Source of the DNA: Hydnum rufescens UP504
Taxonomy: Eukaryota; Basidiomycota; Agaricomycetes; Cantharellales; Hydnaceae
DNA length: 64,000 nucleotides
Assembly (NCBI GenBank): GCA_014904985.1
Contig: MU129090.1
Coordinates: 63,628-127,627 of the forward strand
Direction of reading: 5' to 3'
Below the pieces are notes generated by a model, which saw only the letters and a program-made list of their open reading frames with translations, did not search any database and had not been told where the DNA came from. Positions 34,363 through 46,200 of the stretch are shown here, in pieces (within the stretch, counting starts at the first letter, position 1; each line of letters starts with the position of its first letter). The position numbers and the translations under genes are program-made.

Positions 34363-36653
34363 TCACGAAGCAGTGCCAGAGGAATCCAGCAAATCGAGGC
34401 CCCATTTCTCTAGGGAGATCATGTATAGTCCTCCGCTGCCTCCAGATCGAGATGAACCGGAGGCGGAGGCGGCCTTGCGTCGCTCTTGGAACTCGTATGC
34501 AAGGTCCGCCCACGTACGACTGCGGGCCTCCTCCCACCCTACAAGTTCAACACGCCAACCGCGATGAACCGCTTGCCGTACGCAGCCCACGAACCCATCA
34601 CGATTGAACTGCGATGAGGCACCGTCTCCCGTGGCAAGGACGATCGTGCTGCCTCTAGGGGGCCTATCCGTGGCTGCCACAAGAACTTGCAAAAGCTTAA
34701 GCTGGAGAAGTTCATCGACGGCCTCCTCACGGAAGCGAGGGCGAGAGGTGGGAACACCGGTATTCGGTGTCATCGAGGAGAGTGGGGCAGGAGAAGAGGC
34801 AGAGGAGGAGAATTCGGTAGTGTCCGGAGCCGAAGCACGGGGGGAGGATCGCGGGACAGAAGAAATGCCTACGATCCTTTGTGGAGCAGGAACTCCAGGA
34901 CCAGGAGAGCTCGACGCTGGCGACAGTGGCGAAGGAAGTGCAGATGGGGCAGATGGGTATCGACGATGTCCAAAGGGATGCTTGGTGGCACTCAGGGTGC
35001 CCCAGAGACCTTTCCTTGGCCCGACTCAGTGGACGAGCCTCCAGAGGTCGCAGGCTCTCCCCTCTGAGTCGTGGAATTGCTTGGCGAACCGTATACTGAC
35101 TGAATGTTTCTGCGATTGTCAGGTATCCACCGTACCTTCCCAGGGCTGTTTGCCATCGGTGCGCTTTGGGGCGATGAGGCACCCTCCTTGATTGCAACCC
35201 GCTGGAGGACGCTAACTTCATAACCCATTTCCACAATGTCATCGACGCCTGCGACAAGATACAAATTTAGAGTGAAAACCTGAATGTAATATGTGGTAAT
35301 AAGTTACCTTGATGGAGGGGGGAGGATGCAACGAGCACCCTTTTGCCACAGACGCGCCCACGTTCGAGTAGTAATATAAGAGAAGCATGGGATAACTTCG
35401 GTTTTGAAAGATGGACGGCAGGAGACGGCCAGGTCGCACCTGGCACAGATATCAAAGGAGTAGTGGATTGTCCGAAAGATTGTCGTTTGATCCACTCCAA
35501 GAATCCAACCAGTATATTGGAGCTGTTACCAATACATCAGCGGGGTGAACTACAAGAACGCTACAAGTGGACGAATACTGACTGGTCTACAAAAACATGA
35601 ACTTTCGCATTCTCAGCAATGGCAGCATTCCCCGAATCTCGGGGATCATAGAAGCCATCCTTCTCAATGCGATCACTGATTGTGAAGGAGGCAGCCCCTT
35701 GCACGAGCCGGTCGGTATCGAAGGTCATGGAACGCAGAGCCCTAGCATCAGATGGGAATTGTTCAGACAGACGAATAGCAAGTGAGGTGAGATGCATCTT
35801 GAGGGCATGGGCTTCAGGAGACATGCCGATACTCGGCAATGAAGTCTTGGAGTGTGTTGGGTTTTAGAGGAAGTTCGGGCTTTCGTAGATTGGCGAAAGA
35901 TTGGAGCGATCGTGGAGGCGTTGGGCCCATGAAAGGTGTCATCATGTGAATCATAGGACGACGAGACCTCCGCAGCAGTTTCCGTCCGGCTTTCGTCACC
36001 ATCTATGGCTTCCTCAATATCTCGAAGTCGATCAAGTCGAGTCTTTCGACGTTTATTCTTAGCCTTGCGTGAAGCCCGTTTTGGGCGCTCCCCCGGCAAG
36101 GTCCATTCCACGCCCGACTGCTCATGATCCAATTTAATAGAAAGCCGCAGTCGTTCTTTCGCAAGGAAGACGAGAGCAGATTCGAGTGCTCCCAGCGTTG
36201 GTCCGCCGTCCATTTCATCCTCTAAATCACTCCGGGAAGACGTAGTGAGGTATGAAGCAACGGGTGCATGGTTCCAAACTGTAGAACGAGCACCGTCACG
36301 ATCACCTGGAGCGGGAGGAGATTCGCTGGACAGTTCGTCTGTGTCAGAAGAGGAAGGAGACGAGGACCTGAAACCGGAATCGTCGTGAGGATCATCTGAT
36401 TCGATATACGATACGTCAACTATGCGGGAGGGGATGGATTGCTGGGGTCGCTGAAGTTGGTTCAGAGCACGAAAGACGGTGGAGAAAGCGCCCAGGTCGC
36501 CAGGTTCTGGAGAGATAAGTGAGCTAAAAGAAGACTTGGGAAGCGATGGGATGCACCTTCACTGGTCCCGGTGTTGTCGCTGTTAATAGAGAATGCAGAG
36601 GAGAAAGGGGAGAATGGGACGGGGGTGGCTGCAGAATTACTAGTATCTGTCAT
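34363..36653 (-). CDS. NYN-domain protein (putative endoribonuclease), with frame breaks
   Basis: NYN domains are PIN-like, metal-dependent RNase folds found in MARF1 and LabA relatives. Exon 1 is 36557-36653 (MTDTSNSAATPVPF). A 50-base intron leads to a long acidic and Ser-rich exon from 36506 with a basic stretch (PKRASRKAKNKRRKTR). The NYN core is split by introns 35523-35582 and 35249-35307: KVHVFVDH joins SNILVGFLEWIKRQ, giving the catalytic-type Asp followed by SN. Then come SLILLLERGRVCGKRVLVAS and VDDIVEMGYEVSVLQRV. The last block holds STIVLATGDGASSQFNRDGF and GWRVELVGWEEARS, the second acidic motif of the fold. Stop at 34363. At least three frame changes (about 35930, 35823 and 35010) are not explained by introns I can see, so the reading is pieced together. 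Convergent with the SART3/Prp24-type gene. Confidence 0.75.
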
Positions 36654-37569
36654 GAGGATGTAAGAGATGGGTGCGGAGGACGTATAAAGTGTGATATGAT
36701 GAAGAAGGGGCCAGGCCGGCTAGGCGAGAGGAAGCGAAGGAGAGAACAGAACAGAGGAAGGGACGCGGGCTACAGCCCTACAGCCACGAAATACTGTTAA
36801 CAGGCGACTGGCAGTGCTAGCGGAATTGTCCGCAGCCCTTGCATCCGTGGCCAATTCTATGGAGACCTAGACAGGCACATATCATTGGAGGCGTGCTGGA
36901 TCAGCGTGCCGCCAACGATCTCCCCTCGTGGCCAGTTCTCTGTTTCCTATTGACAACATTGTCCTGAGACGTGAAACGTACCGAATTGGTTGGTTCGAAA
37001 CGAGAACGCCACGGCACGATAAGCTGGTCCGCGCATTTATCCCTTCTGGGAGAGTTTTTGGCGGTTCTTGTCCACCTCTTCCTCTCTATGTTACAGAAAT
37101 GTGTGCGATGCCCTGAAGAGTCTACTTTCAACCCGTACAAACGGCCACGAACTTGGACGTTATTTGCTATATTAGCTATCAATCAGGTTGTCTCTTGGAG
37201 TCTTTGGGATATCATTAATCATGGTTTGAACCTCGCACTACTCGTTCTCCGCTACGGTATTTGACTCAGATCGAGAGGAGGGACTGCGGTACACGTTCTG
37301 AGGGAGCAATAAATGAATTCTGACAAAAATACGTGACTCACATCGTCTATCAGAAATTTAACGTCCAAACTCCATAGTATTTCCGAGAAGTCCTTCCCTT
37401 GGAATTGCTGAAACCGCACAACAGAGGTTCGGGATTTTTGAAATAGGTTTTAACAACGGTAAAGGATGGCTGTGCAATATTACTATTCTCCTCTTGGGGA
37501 CATTGCGGTTCGCCCTGACGCAGTAGGGGTGTCATTGACACCCAGTTTGGAAGCTATCTTCTTTCAGTC
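36654..37569. other. Intergenic or unresolved 5' region
   Basis: The region lies upstream of both the NYN gene (-) and the Hsp70-like gene (+). It may contain the missing N-terminal exons of the latter. I could not find the phosphate-1 motif of Hsp70 in any frame. No other feature is supported. Confidence 0.35.
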
Positions 37570-39540
37570 GTGCCCGCACTGTGGGGTATTCCGCAATACA
37601 GTATCATACAGGAAGCATTGAACTCGCAAGTCCCTTGCGGATCACAATCTCATATGAAAGAGCCACAAGTGCTTTCTCCATAAGGCTGTTTCTGGAGCCA
37701 GGTTTCCGGGTGTGTATGCATCTCCAAACCATGACGCTCGTTGCAGAAATCGCATATCCACCATTGGGCTCACGCTTATTCTAGCTCTCACTGTACAGAG
37801 AGGTAGAGGCTGCGGCGGTCCGTTGCGCAAATCTGGATGCCTTCCCTGTAGAGAAGATTCATGCATTTTTCGTTTGCAATGCAGGCGCTGGTGCAGTTGT
37901 GACTTCACCTCCATTGGCGATCCGTATCTTCTTGCTTACACACATATGCACTCCATCCAGGATTTAGCTGCCTATAAATTCCTTGGTACGAAAGAAGATC
38001 CCAGGCTCGCTGAGTCATGTATACGGTCCGGGACGGACTACTACGGTTCTCTATCTCTTGACCTCTCCTTTCACCAACTACTGGACAAACTACAACGGGA
38101 GGACGGTATTAACTTGCATCCACCGAATCTCCGACATTACATGGATATGTTCGCAAAGTTCAAACTGACTTATCGAGGAGAAGGGACTGGTGATAGCATG
38201 GTGTATTTCGGTTGTTTCGACCCTAGTGACCATCGCGAAGGAATCATTTTGTGTGCCAATGAAACAATTAACCCCCTATGACTCTGACTTTTGACGATTT
38301 CAGGGGGTGCCGGACTTGTGAATGGGTAGCTTGTGATTTCGCCCCAAGTGCTTCACCGCGATGTTTTTGAGCCTGTTGTTAACAGGGTACGTCCGTATAG
38401 CATGTTTAGAGCTGCGCAATGATTGATCCAAGGCCTTTGAGGTCGTTCACACGATCGAAGACCAACTGGGGGGAAGGTTGCAGGGCCCATGGATGCCCTG
38501 TTTCTCGTTGGCGGCTTTCCGCTAACAAATACCTTTTCACGCGTGTAACTGTACACCCCTTACCTCGTTCCCTCAATGTCCCGCTTGCGTGGCCTTTTTC
38601 AGCAGGAAAGATTTACTTCTCGCGTGAAATCTATCGTGCGTTCTAAGGGTGCGGATGTCACTGCATGCCATGGTGCAGTCCTCTATGGATGCAATGCCAC
38701 CGGATTTTCCTCAGTCATATCTTCCATTGTCTCACCAAAGAATTATGTCGTGAGTGCCATCCTTCCTGCCGATTCGGAAGATCTGGCGGGGCATCCAATG
38801 TTCGCAAGTCTCAATTCCCAAAATGTAAAGATGTGTTCGAACAGGTGATTGTTTGTGTTCTGCCTCCGCCCCTGTATGTCTTGGACATTGCCCCCGATTT
38901 CTGCTGCTGTTATAGGGCTCTCTACATTCTACACAAGGGCGAAGAGGTATCGAAACGAGAGCCGATCATCCTTAAACTTCGTGTATACTCTGAATCTATC
39001 ATTGGTAAGAGTGTTTATTCCAGTGTATGGTGTTTGAGCGAATTTTTTATCGGTGATGGAAACGTAGATGACCACTTTACCACTATGCTTCAGGCCTCAG
39101 ATTCTGAAGAGACGTTCCAATACACGAAATGGAGGAGCTATGCCGGCTGGAGATAAATATGGGACACCTACCTGGGCGATCTGGGCGATCCGACGACTCC
39201 ATGGGAGGCACGACTTCGAGGCATTACATTGGTGCGCAAAATTGGATTCTAAAATCGCCAAACTAAGATGTTGTGGCTTACATGTTGGTGGATTTTGCAA
39301 TGCACTTCGAGTTCGGCAATGGTAAATCAAGAGTACATGGATCATAATGCCCACTGCTAATATTTTGCCTCTTATAGGGATATCTGGCCGAGTGTATGAT
39401 GATAGAGGTTTTTTTCGAGCGATAGTCTCTGTCCTCAGAATGGCACAATACAGCTGAACACTGAGCCCCGCATCTCTGTATACTCTCTGCATTTTGTGGG
39501 CTATGCAGAGACGACCTATCTGTTTTTCAATGTACGCCAT
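37570..39540 (+). CDS. Divergent Hsp70-like (HSPA12-type) protein, N-terminus not found
   Basis: Nucleotide-binding-domain protein of the actin/Hsp70 fold, in the large HSPA12-like group common in mushrooms. Visible blocks in order: FVCNAGAGAV joined by an intron (about 37900-37960) to DLAAYKFL, which sits where the phosphate-2 motif (D-A-G-G-G-T-V-D) belongs; RLAESCIRSGTDYYGSLSLD; LVISPQVLHRDVFEPVVNR; the adenosine-type motif MDALFLVGGFPLTNTFSR, spliced to QERFTSRVKSIVRSKGADVT and CHGAVLYGCN; and beta-sandwich-like pieces (LHKGEEVSKREPIILKLRVY; SVYSLHFVGYAETTYLFF). In the phosphate-2 loop the usual Asp is Asn and two Gly are Ala, so ATP binding or hydrolysis may be lost. Exon borders are approximate and no phosphate-1 loop was found, so it may be truncated or a decaying gene. 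Confidence 0.65.
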
Positions 39541-39639
39541 TTTTAAATCCCTGGGAACGTTTCATTTGGTTGGCCTGCTTCGAGGATGCCTTCTTTGTAT
39601 TCATTTGTTTGTTGCAGTTTTACTAAGGACAGTACGGGT

Positions 39640-41327
39640 CAGGTCAGTATGGCCAAAGGATACCTTGTTCTAATGGCTAATCACCTTTCGAGATTTCAGC
39701 AATACCTCCCCCCCTGCCTCTTATCCTCTAGACACGCCATACCATCCTGAAAATTCCTTCGACCCGACTCCCTATCACTTTAACCGACATCGAGTTATGC
39801 CAGTAATCCCGACAGTTACCAGCGTAATTCCGATGATCCCGCTCTTCCTTTATCACAGCCAAAGGCACATCCACCGCCTGTAGTACGGCCCCGGTGGTTG
39901 CCCATCTTCCGCCTTCCACTCGATCTCGGGAATATTCAGAATCAAGGCCGGAACCTGTGGGGATGGCTCCTGTCGTAATTCCTCGAAGACGGAGTCCGCC
40001 ACCACAACCGCAGCCACAGCCAGCCGTGATCCAAATTTCGTCCGATCCACTCACCTATTGCGTCTGTGGTCCAACGACATCATGGGGCGAACCGAAATCC
40101 ACACTACTCATTCCTGAGCTGAGATTTGCACGGAAATTTTGACCCGCCCTCCTCCACGCATCGTTCGGAAAGGATTAAGGTACGATCCGCATCTTCCGCT
40201 CGGGAAGATCCAAATTCGCCCCAGGCAGCACAGCTGCCGATGCAAATGAGTATAGATTCGGATACCGATTCGTATTCAACGCCATCCCCATACTTCAGGT
40301 TGTCGCCACCCCATGCCTTGCGGCCTTGAGCAAGAACTCCTCACAGGGCAGTCCGGTTGGTCCTCTGGCGTTCCCCTTCTCTCCGAGTAACCCTGAAGCT
40401 GACGAGGAACCTTGATCGAATATTTCTACGACATGGGCACAGAGTCCCCAGCTCTAACGTATTCTAGCTTTAACATTACCCAGAATCTGAGATATCATGC
40501 CATGGTTCACGATACTGCGGGAACGTGGTCGTTCGGACTTTTCAAAGTATCTTTGGGATCGTTGCAGAGAATGGATTACGAGGCGCTGATCAATGAGTAC
40601 AACGTATGTGCGAGTATCACTGTCTCAGTCTTCCGTGCCTTCCTTCCATGCGTTTCTAGACACATTTTCATGTTTCTTGTCCAACCGTAGGTGGTGGAGC
40701 AAAGTGGGGTAATGAAGACAAAGGCACCAGAGCAGATCAAGGAGGAACAACACCGTGAACAACAGCGAGAACTCGAGCGTCAGCAGCTTGAACTACAAAT
40801 TTTCGATGCCGAGGCGAAGACGGCGGAAGCAGAAGCTAGGGTCAGCCCCATATGCGTCACGCCAACACTTCTGTCATTCTCTGGAAGCTCTAGGTCAAGC
40901 CGTTCAATTACGGAAAGGGACCGATATGTGAGTGAGAAGGATGTTTTCTCAGCATACATTGCTTATTTGACTGGTTATCAGTGCGATTCGTTTGCTTGAC
41001 GATCTCCAAGGTGTATGAGAAGGTTTATCTGATGACTCGCGAGACACGGCGATATACAACCGCCTCGCCCGCCACTATGCTGATTGGGTTTGTCTCTTCC
41101 AGCGCTCGCCATTTTTGGAGAACTCTTTTTTTGCATGCGTTACGCAGCTCACTGCTCAGGGTATTCTCAAGGGAGAGATCTCTTCGTTTTTCACCCAAGT
41201 ATGCATTGAGGCCAACATTACTCTGTATTCCGAGTTGGTTGCTAACGACGAAGCCACAAGTGCCTTTCAACCTGTGGATGCACTGTCTCGCTTGATCATA
41301 CTGGTGAGGGACTCGATAACGGGTTGA
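39640..41327 (+). CDS. Unrecognised multi-exon gene with Pro-rich and coiled-coil parts
   Basis: A set of plus-strand frames with natural composition: a Pro/Arg-rich part (39894-40060, GMAPVVIPRRRSPPPQPQPQ), a Ser/Asp part (40126-40329), a part near 40412-40600 (FGLFKVSLGSLQRMDYEALI), then after a likely intron ending at about 40690 a strongly charged coiled coil (40691-40840, EQIKEEQHREQQRELERQQL), and a last frame ending at 41327. The arrangement resembles low-complexity Pro-rich plus coiled-coil proteins seen in mushrooms, but I recognise no family. Start and introns are not resolved, and the gene could be a continuation of the Hsp70-like locus rather than separate. Confidence 0.4.
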
Positions 41328-41866
41328 AGAACGAGTCCTCGTTTCGCCGCGTTGACTCTAGTCTAGGCGAAGAATAGGCAAACGGTGGAGTATGGGGATG
41401 AAGAAAACAAGCTGGGGGTGTCATAGTGGCTGAAGGATATCGGATTACGGGATGAAACCTTGCCATACTGATCAGGAACAAAACTACCATGGGCCACTGA
41501 GTCGAGTAGTTCAAACTTTATACCTACACGGTTGTAAATATAAAGGGCACAACATTGCAGCGGCCTCTCCTCACAGTGGGCACTTGCCAGTGCACTTCTT
41601 GAGATTAAACTTGATTTCAGCCACTTTAAGTAAGGCTCAGTAAGCCAACATCTCAAAACAGGCCTCCTTTGGAGGTAAGTGTGAGCAGCTGATATAGTTG
41701 TGATCATGCAGGTGAAAACAGGGGCAACTAGTCCAAATCTTCTCAGCCCTCTGTGCACAAGCCATCGGGCCAACCTAGTCTACCCTCATTGCATACCAGC
41801 GGACATACAGCATTGGCTGAATAATACTCCTCATGTAAGCACTAGCGGGACACTTGAGTTGTATTA

Positions 41867-43153
41867 TTAGCCCGGACGTACGCCCCAGCATGAGTGAAGA
41901 AACCACGCACAACGCCAAGCCATGGCCGCTCGAAGGACTTCTCGCCCAAGAGGTGAATTCCAGATAGGATCAGTCAAGTCCGGAAGACTCTCGTCCCTTT
42001 CATACATCCCTACATCTTCTTGTAGATCCTCGATGTCCTCTAGGCCATACGTCTGGACTCCAGGCGGAGGGTTGGAAACATAAATTTGCAAGCAGAAGTT
42101 AAAATGAAGTCTGAGGCATTCATCGTAGGGCATCTTTTCGCCCTCGGGGATTTTTAAAGTGCCAGCATCAAATAAATCCAAGTCGGGTGACGGCTGTGCG
42201 AACTGAACAATTCTGTAGTTATCCTATGTGAGTTGTTGAGCAAAAATTTGCCTGTGAAGGAGTGATGGGGTACCCACGTCAACATCAATCCCAAATGCGT
42301 AGCTGTCAAAGTGGGACTGGAGGGATGGAGTCATGGTCAAAAAATTTTGAGCCGTATCGAGTCCAATAGGGAGCTCCACACACGGTCCCACAAGCTATGA
42401 AACGGAGTCAGAGGGGGAAAGATTCATTGACTGGGACAATCTGCATGCTAACAGACACTCACGAATATGAGTAGGGTTTCTGGAACCGTGTTCCGAATGA
42501 TCTGGACAAGACTTCTACTATCATCATTGAGGGGCGTACCAGTTATATTGCAGAAGGCACTGGCAGGGACTAATGGTGGAGCTGCGTCGATTGCAAGCTC
42601 CCTCTGTGATGCGCATAAATAAAATGGATCAGGTTAAGCAAAACGGCACAGACCTTGAGTAGATTGAGATGTCTCGAGTTTACCCCGCGATGGCCGACTG
42701 CAGGAGAAGACTTCGCCCCTAAGAGATCCAATCATCATCAGGACGATGAGCTAACATGGATGAAAGCCAAACCATCTTTAAGAATGAGATAGGCTCCAGG
42801 AGCGACATAATTTTCAGAGTCCCTGTCGATGGGTTCACGAACAGAATCGATATCAACGGAGAATGGAAGGGAGCCGGGGTTAATGTTGCAAGAATGAAGG
42901 GACCATTTATCGTCCTTCACAGCCACGATGGTATAGCCCAGCCAGTTGTAGAAATATTTCACTTTGAGGGATCTTCTCTCTGGAGATGCTGAGACGTAGC
43001 ACCCTAAGGAGTCCGAAAAGAATGAACATAGAGGATAAGGAGGAAAGATGCACTACAACCTGCCATAACTACTGGCTCATTTGCATAGGCGAATACGAAG
43101 ACATTGTTATAGCAGTTTGGATCGAAGATATCGTAGAACTTGATGGTGGCCAT
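41867..43153 (-). CDS. HNH-nuclease-family-like protein, metal finger not evident
   Basis: Start ATG at 43151-43153 (MATIKFYDIFDPNCYNNVFV). Exon 1 (43060-43153) splices to the frame GCYVSASPERRSLKVKYFYN. The later exons carry CNITGTPLNDDS, VGPCVELPIGLDTAQNFLTM, SHFDSYAFGIDVD, DNYRIVQF and PYDECLRLHFNFCLQIYV, with stop at 41867. The order C-x-x-T-G, then N-F-L-x-x-x-x-L-x-x-x-F-D, then an aromatic strand and the L-x-x-H-F block follows the layout of mushroom HNH_2 proteins, compare the clear member at 56451. However, the AAHI histidine block is missing here, so nuclease activity is doubtful. Introns lie at about 42610-42740, 42395-42470 and 42220-42290. It borders transposon copy 1. Confidence 0.5.
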
Positions 43154-43244
43154 TGAGGGCGGAGTTGAAGGTTGAGAGGATATCGGTCGATACCCCCCCT
43201 CTCACATTACATAATCATATTATGTAACAACCAGTCTCAGTATA

Positions 43245-46200
43245 CTGTAGTGTTACGGTCTTAGCGATATCACGTGACATTACGTAATTTCTGTCACACC
43301 CCGGATCTGGCGATACCACCTTGAGGAGGGTGTGACACCCCCCCAATTAGCAATATGGGGTAGACCGCTGGTGGAAGTGTCAGTGCCTAGGTTTCCCGGG
43401 GCTGTCCAACCATCAGTGCCATCACCCCAGCTGCTAGAATATGGTGCTAGAAATCTGATCTGTACGGAAGCAGTGTGATTGCTAGGCACTGCTAGTGTCA
43501 AATTAGTGTTGGATGTCCAGTGAAATTTTTTGCGTGTTTGATTTGTGCCCCGTTCACACACACTCTCTGGTATCAGGCCACTGAACAGACTACGTGAGCA
43601 AGAGCTCTTTGGAATTCTACCTCCCATCACATATTTTGCATATTTGTCCTATGAATCCAAATCTTGATAGGATTGTCTGCTTTCCTGCTTCATCCATCTA
43701 TGAAGGGGTACCACCATCCCTTGTGGGGGATTATCTCCCTGGCCTTCACCTCCCAGTCCACCAGCTACTCAACTTCCCACTTCCACCAATTCCTCAAAGT
43801 TCACAAGTTCTCATAGCAGCCACATCCCCAAAGACACCTTCCATTACCCTAACCTCTCGAGAACTCCATAAAATACCACTCCCTACCCAAAAGGTACTCA
43901 GCCAGCTCACAGACAAAACTGTGCCACAAAAACATTCATCCATTGCCCTTTTGTCCAAAGACATGCCTATGATTTACCTTCCTCTCGAGATTTGCATAGT
44001 GTGGAAGGCATTATTCTTTACACTGGATGTTCGGGCATTGTGGCAGGATGCAGAGGCTTGGGTATCCAGCCTTGGCAATGAAGACCCAGTGGTTATTCAT
44101 GCCCTATGCAATTTACAAGCAATCCCTTGGGGTGGGGAATCGCCATACATTGGATTTGGAGTGGCTTCCCTCACTTGGTTTCTTGGGCAGCATTGGCTGT
44201 CTGATGGGGAAATGTCCCAACAAGCTTCTTTGACAAAGGAGTTTATTGTGCGGCATCTAGAAAATGCCAGTGATTCATGTCCTTCAATCCATGACACCTT
44301 TCTAGTGACAATGATCTTGCAATGCTACCATGAATGAGGCCGCAATCCATACAATGCCGGATCAGCACCTTGTCACTTGTTTCATCTTGGCGAGAGGGTT
44401 CGCTCTGGTTTGCAGGCCATTATTGCTGGGACTGCACACATTGGAGGAAATCACTTTATTTCGTTTGCTATTGATAGCACCACTTGGATTTTGTATATTG
44501 GTGATTCTCTGGACATCATTGAGAATATCAAGATGCTCAGTTCTGCTCTCTGATGGTGGCTGGCTCAACACTTTTGCAACCCTTCATCAAAATTCATTAC
44601 AAAACACCTCCCCATTATGAAGCAAACTGATAATTCATCTTGTGGTATCCTTGCCCACAATGCGATTGAACATTTTGTGGCCCCTGAGGTCTTCCCTCTT
44701 TTGGCATCATCAGATGCCATTAATCAAGTGCGTGTGGCAAGATTTAACTCCCTTGCAGAGATGGCCTTGGGATATGTATGTCCTCTTACTTTCTTTAATG
44801 GAGGGGTTTTGCTAACAAGGTACCTTAGAAGGAACAGGGACCACTCCCTTTGGATCCTTCAACCCCCCCAATTCACCATACCTCTTCCAGTGAATTGTCG
44901 TCACCATCACCAGTGGTGCCAGATGTCCTTGATACGATGGAAACTTCTTACCTGCCATTCATCTCACGCCAATCTTGAGGAAAAGTGGAGACATCTATTC
45001 TGTCCAAGGTGCAACCCTTCACTTCTCATTTGGATTCTGATGGGGAGGAGATGAGTGTACCACCCTCACCAACGTCTATCACATCATCAATCCTCAAAGA
45101 TGAACATCAGCCAATCATGAAGCTCCCATGGCTCAAGCGAGGTGGAGAGTCCTTGCGACCAGAAGACAGACCTCCCCAAAAAGCTCCTAGGCTGGCATCA
45201 ATCAAGGATTTCTTCCCTCATCTCTCCCACGAGAAATGGCTTGTGGCTAGCAAGGAAGCTTTGGTCCAACAGAATGAGGCAAGGAAAAACTCCCAAGCCA
45301 TAGAAGCTGTTCAAGAGGCCAGTAAGAAGATCCATGCATGGAAATGGGCCAGAGAGCGTCAATGGGAGAGCCGTGCCAGAAAACGCAAACGTGAGATTGC
45401 TTCCGGGATCCGGAAGCCACCTGTCCTCATCAAGGTATGGCGAAATGTCCCTGTCTGAGCATTGATTTAGGACATATTTTATGCAGACCCCACATGAGGA
45501 CATGACAACATCCCAACCAACAACAAGACCTTCGGAAGAATGTAACTATGCTGAACTCTCCCGCCCGTGGCGTGTGATTATGTATGAACACATCAAGGAA
45601 TCTCGTGATCTATCCAAGGGTGGTAGGCCTCTGTCTGAAAAATCTTACATAGAAGCCCAACGGATGAACTGGCAGAGTCCAATTTACTGGCTGCCCAATG
45701 CCAAGGCAGCATGTAATGTGCAATTCCCATTTGAAAGAGTTGTGATTCAAGCATACCTTGTTTGTTACTATGGTGCTCCATATGACTGTTTGAGCTCCTC
45801 TCTCATTGGGACTTGGATTGATGCCAATGCTACATCGCAGGCCTCTGGCATTGTTTGGAAAAAGAATGTACTTCGGCGCATGGAAATTGGGCACTTGAAA
45901 TCAGGTCGCACCATGAATAAACCATTATTAGTATGGAATGTCCATCTGCATTCAGCTATTCATTGCTAAAATTCATTATCAGAGCGGATTTCCTGAGATA
46001 GAAGCCATGGTGACCAAGCAATTGATGAACTTATGGAAGGCGGGTGTTGTGGTAGACTTGAGCTCGGCATGTGGCTTGATGGTCAGTGCTGTCACAAACT
46101 ATGCCCCAGAGCTGTTCAAACTTGAAATCAAAACTGGGAAAAAATGATTCACTTGTTCACATTCATTCATGCATCAGTTTATGTGTGGTCATCTCCAGCT

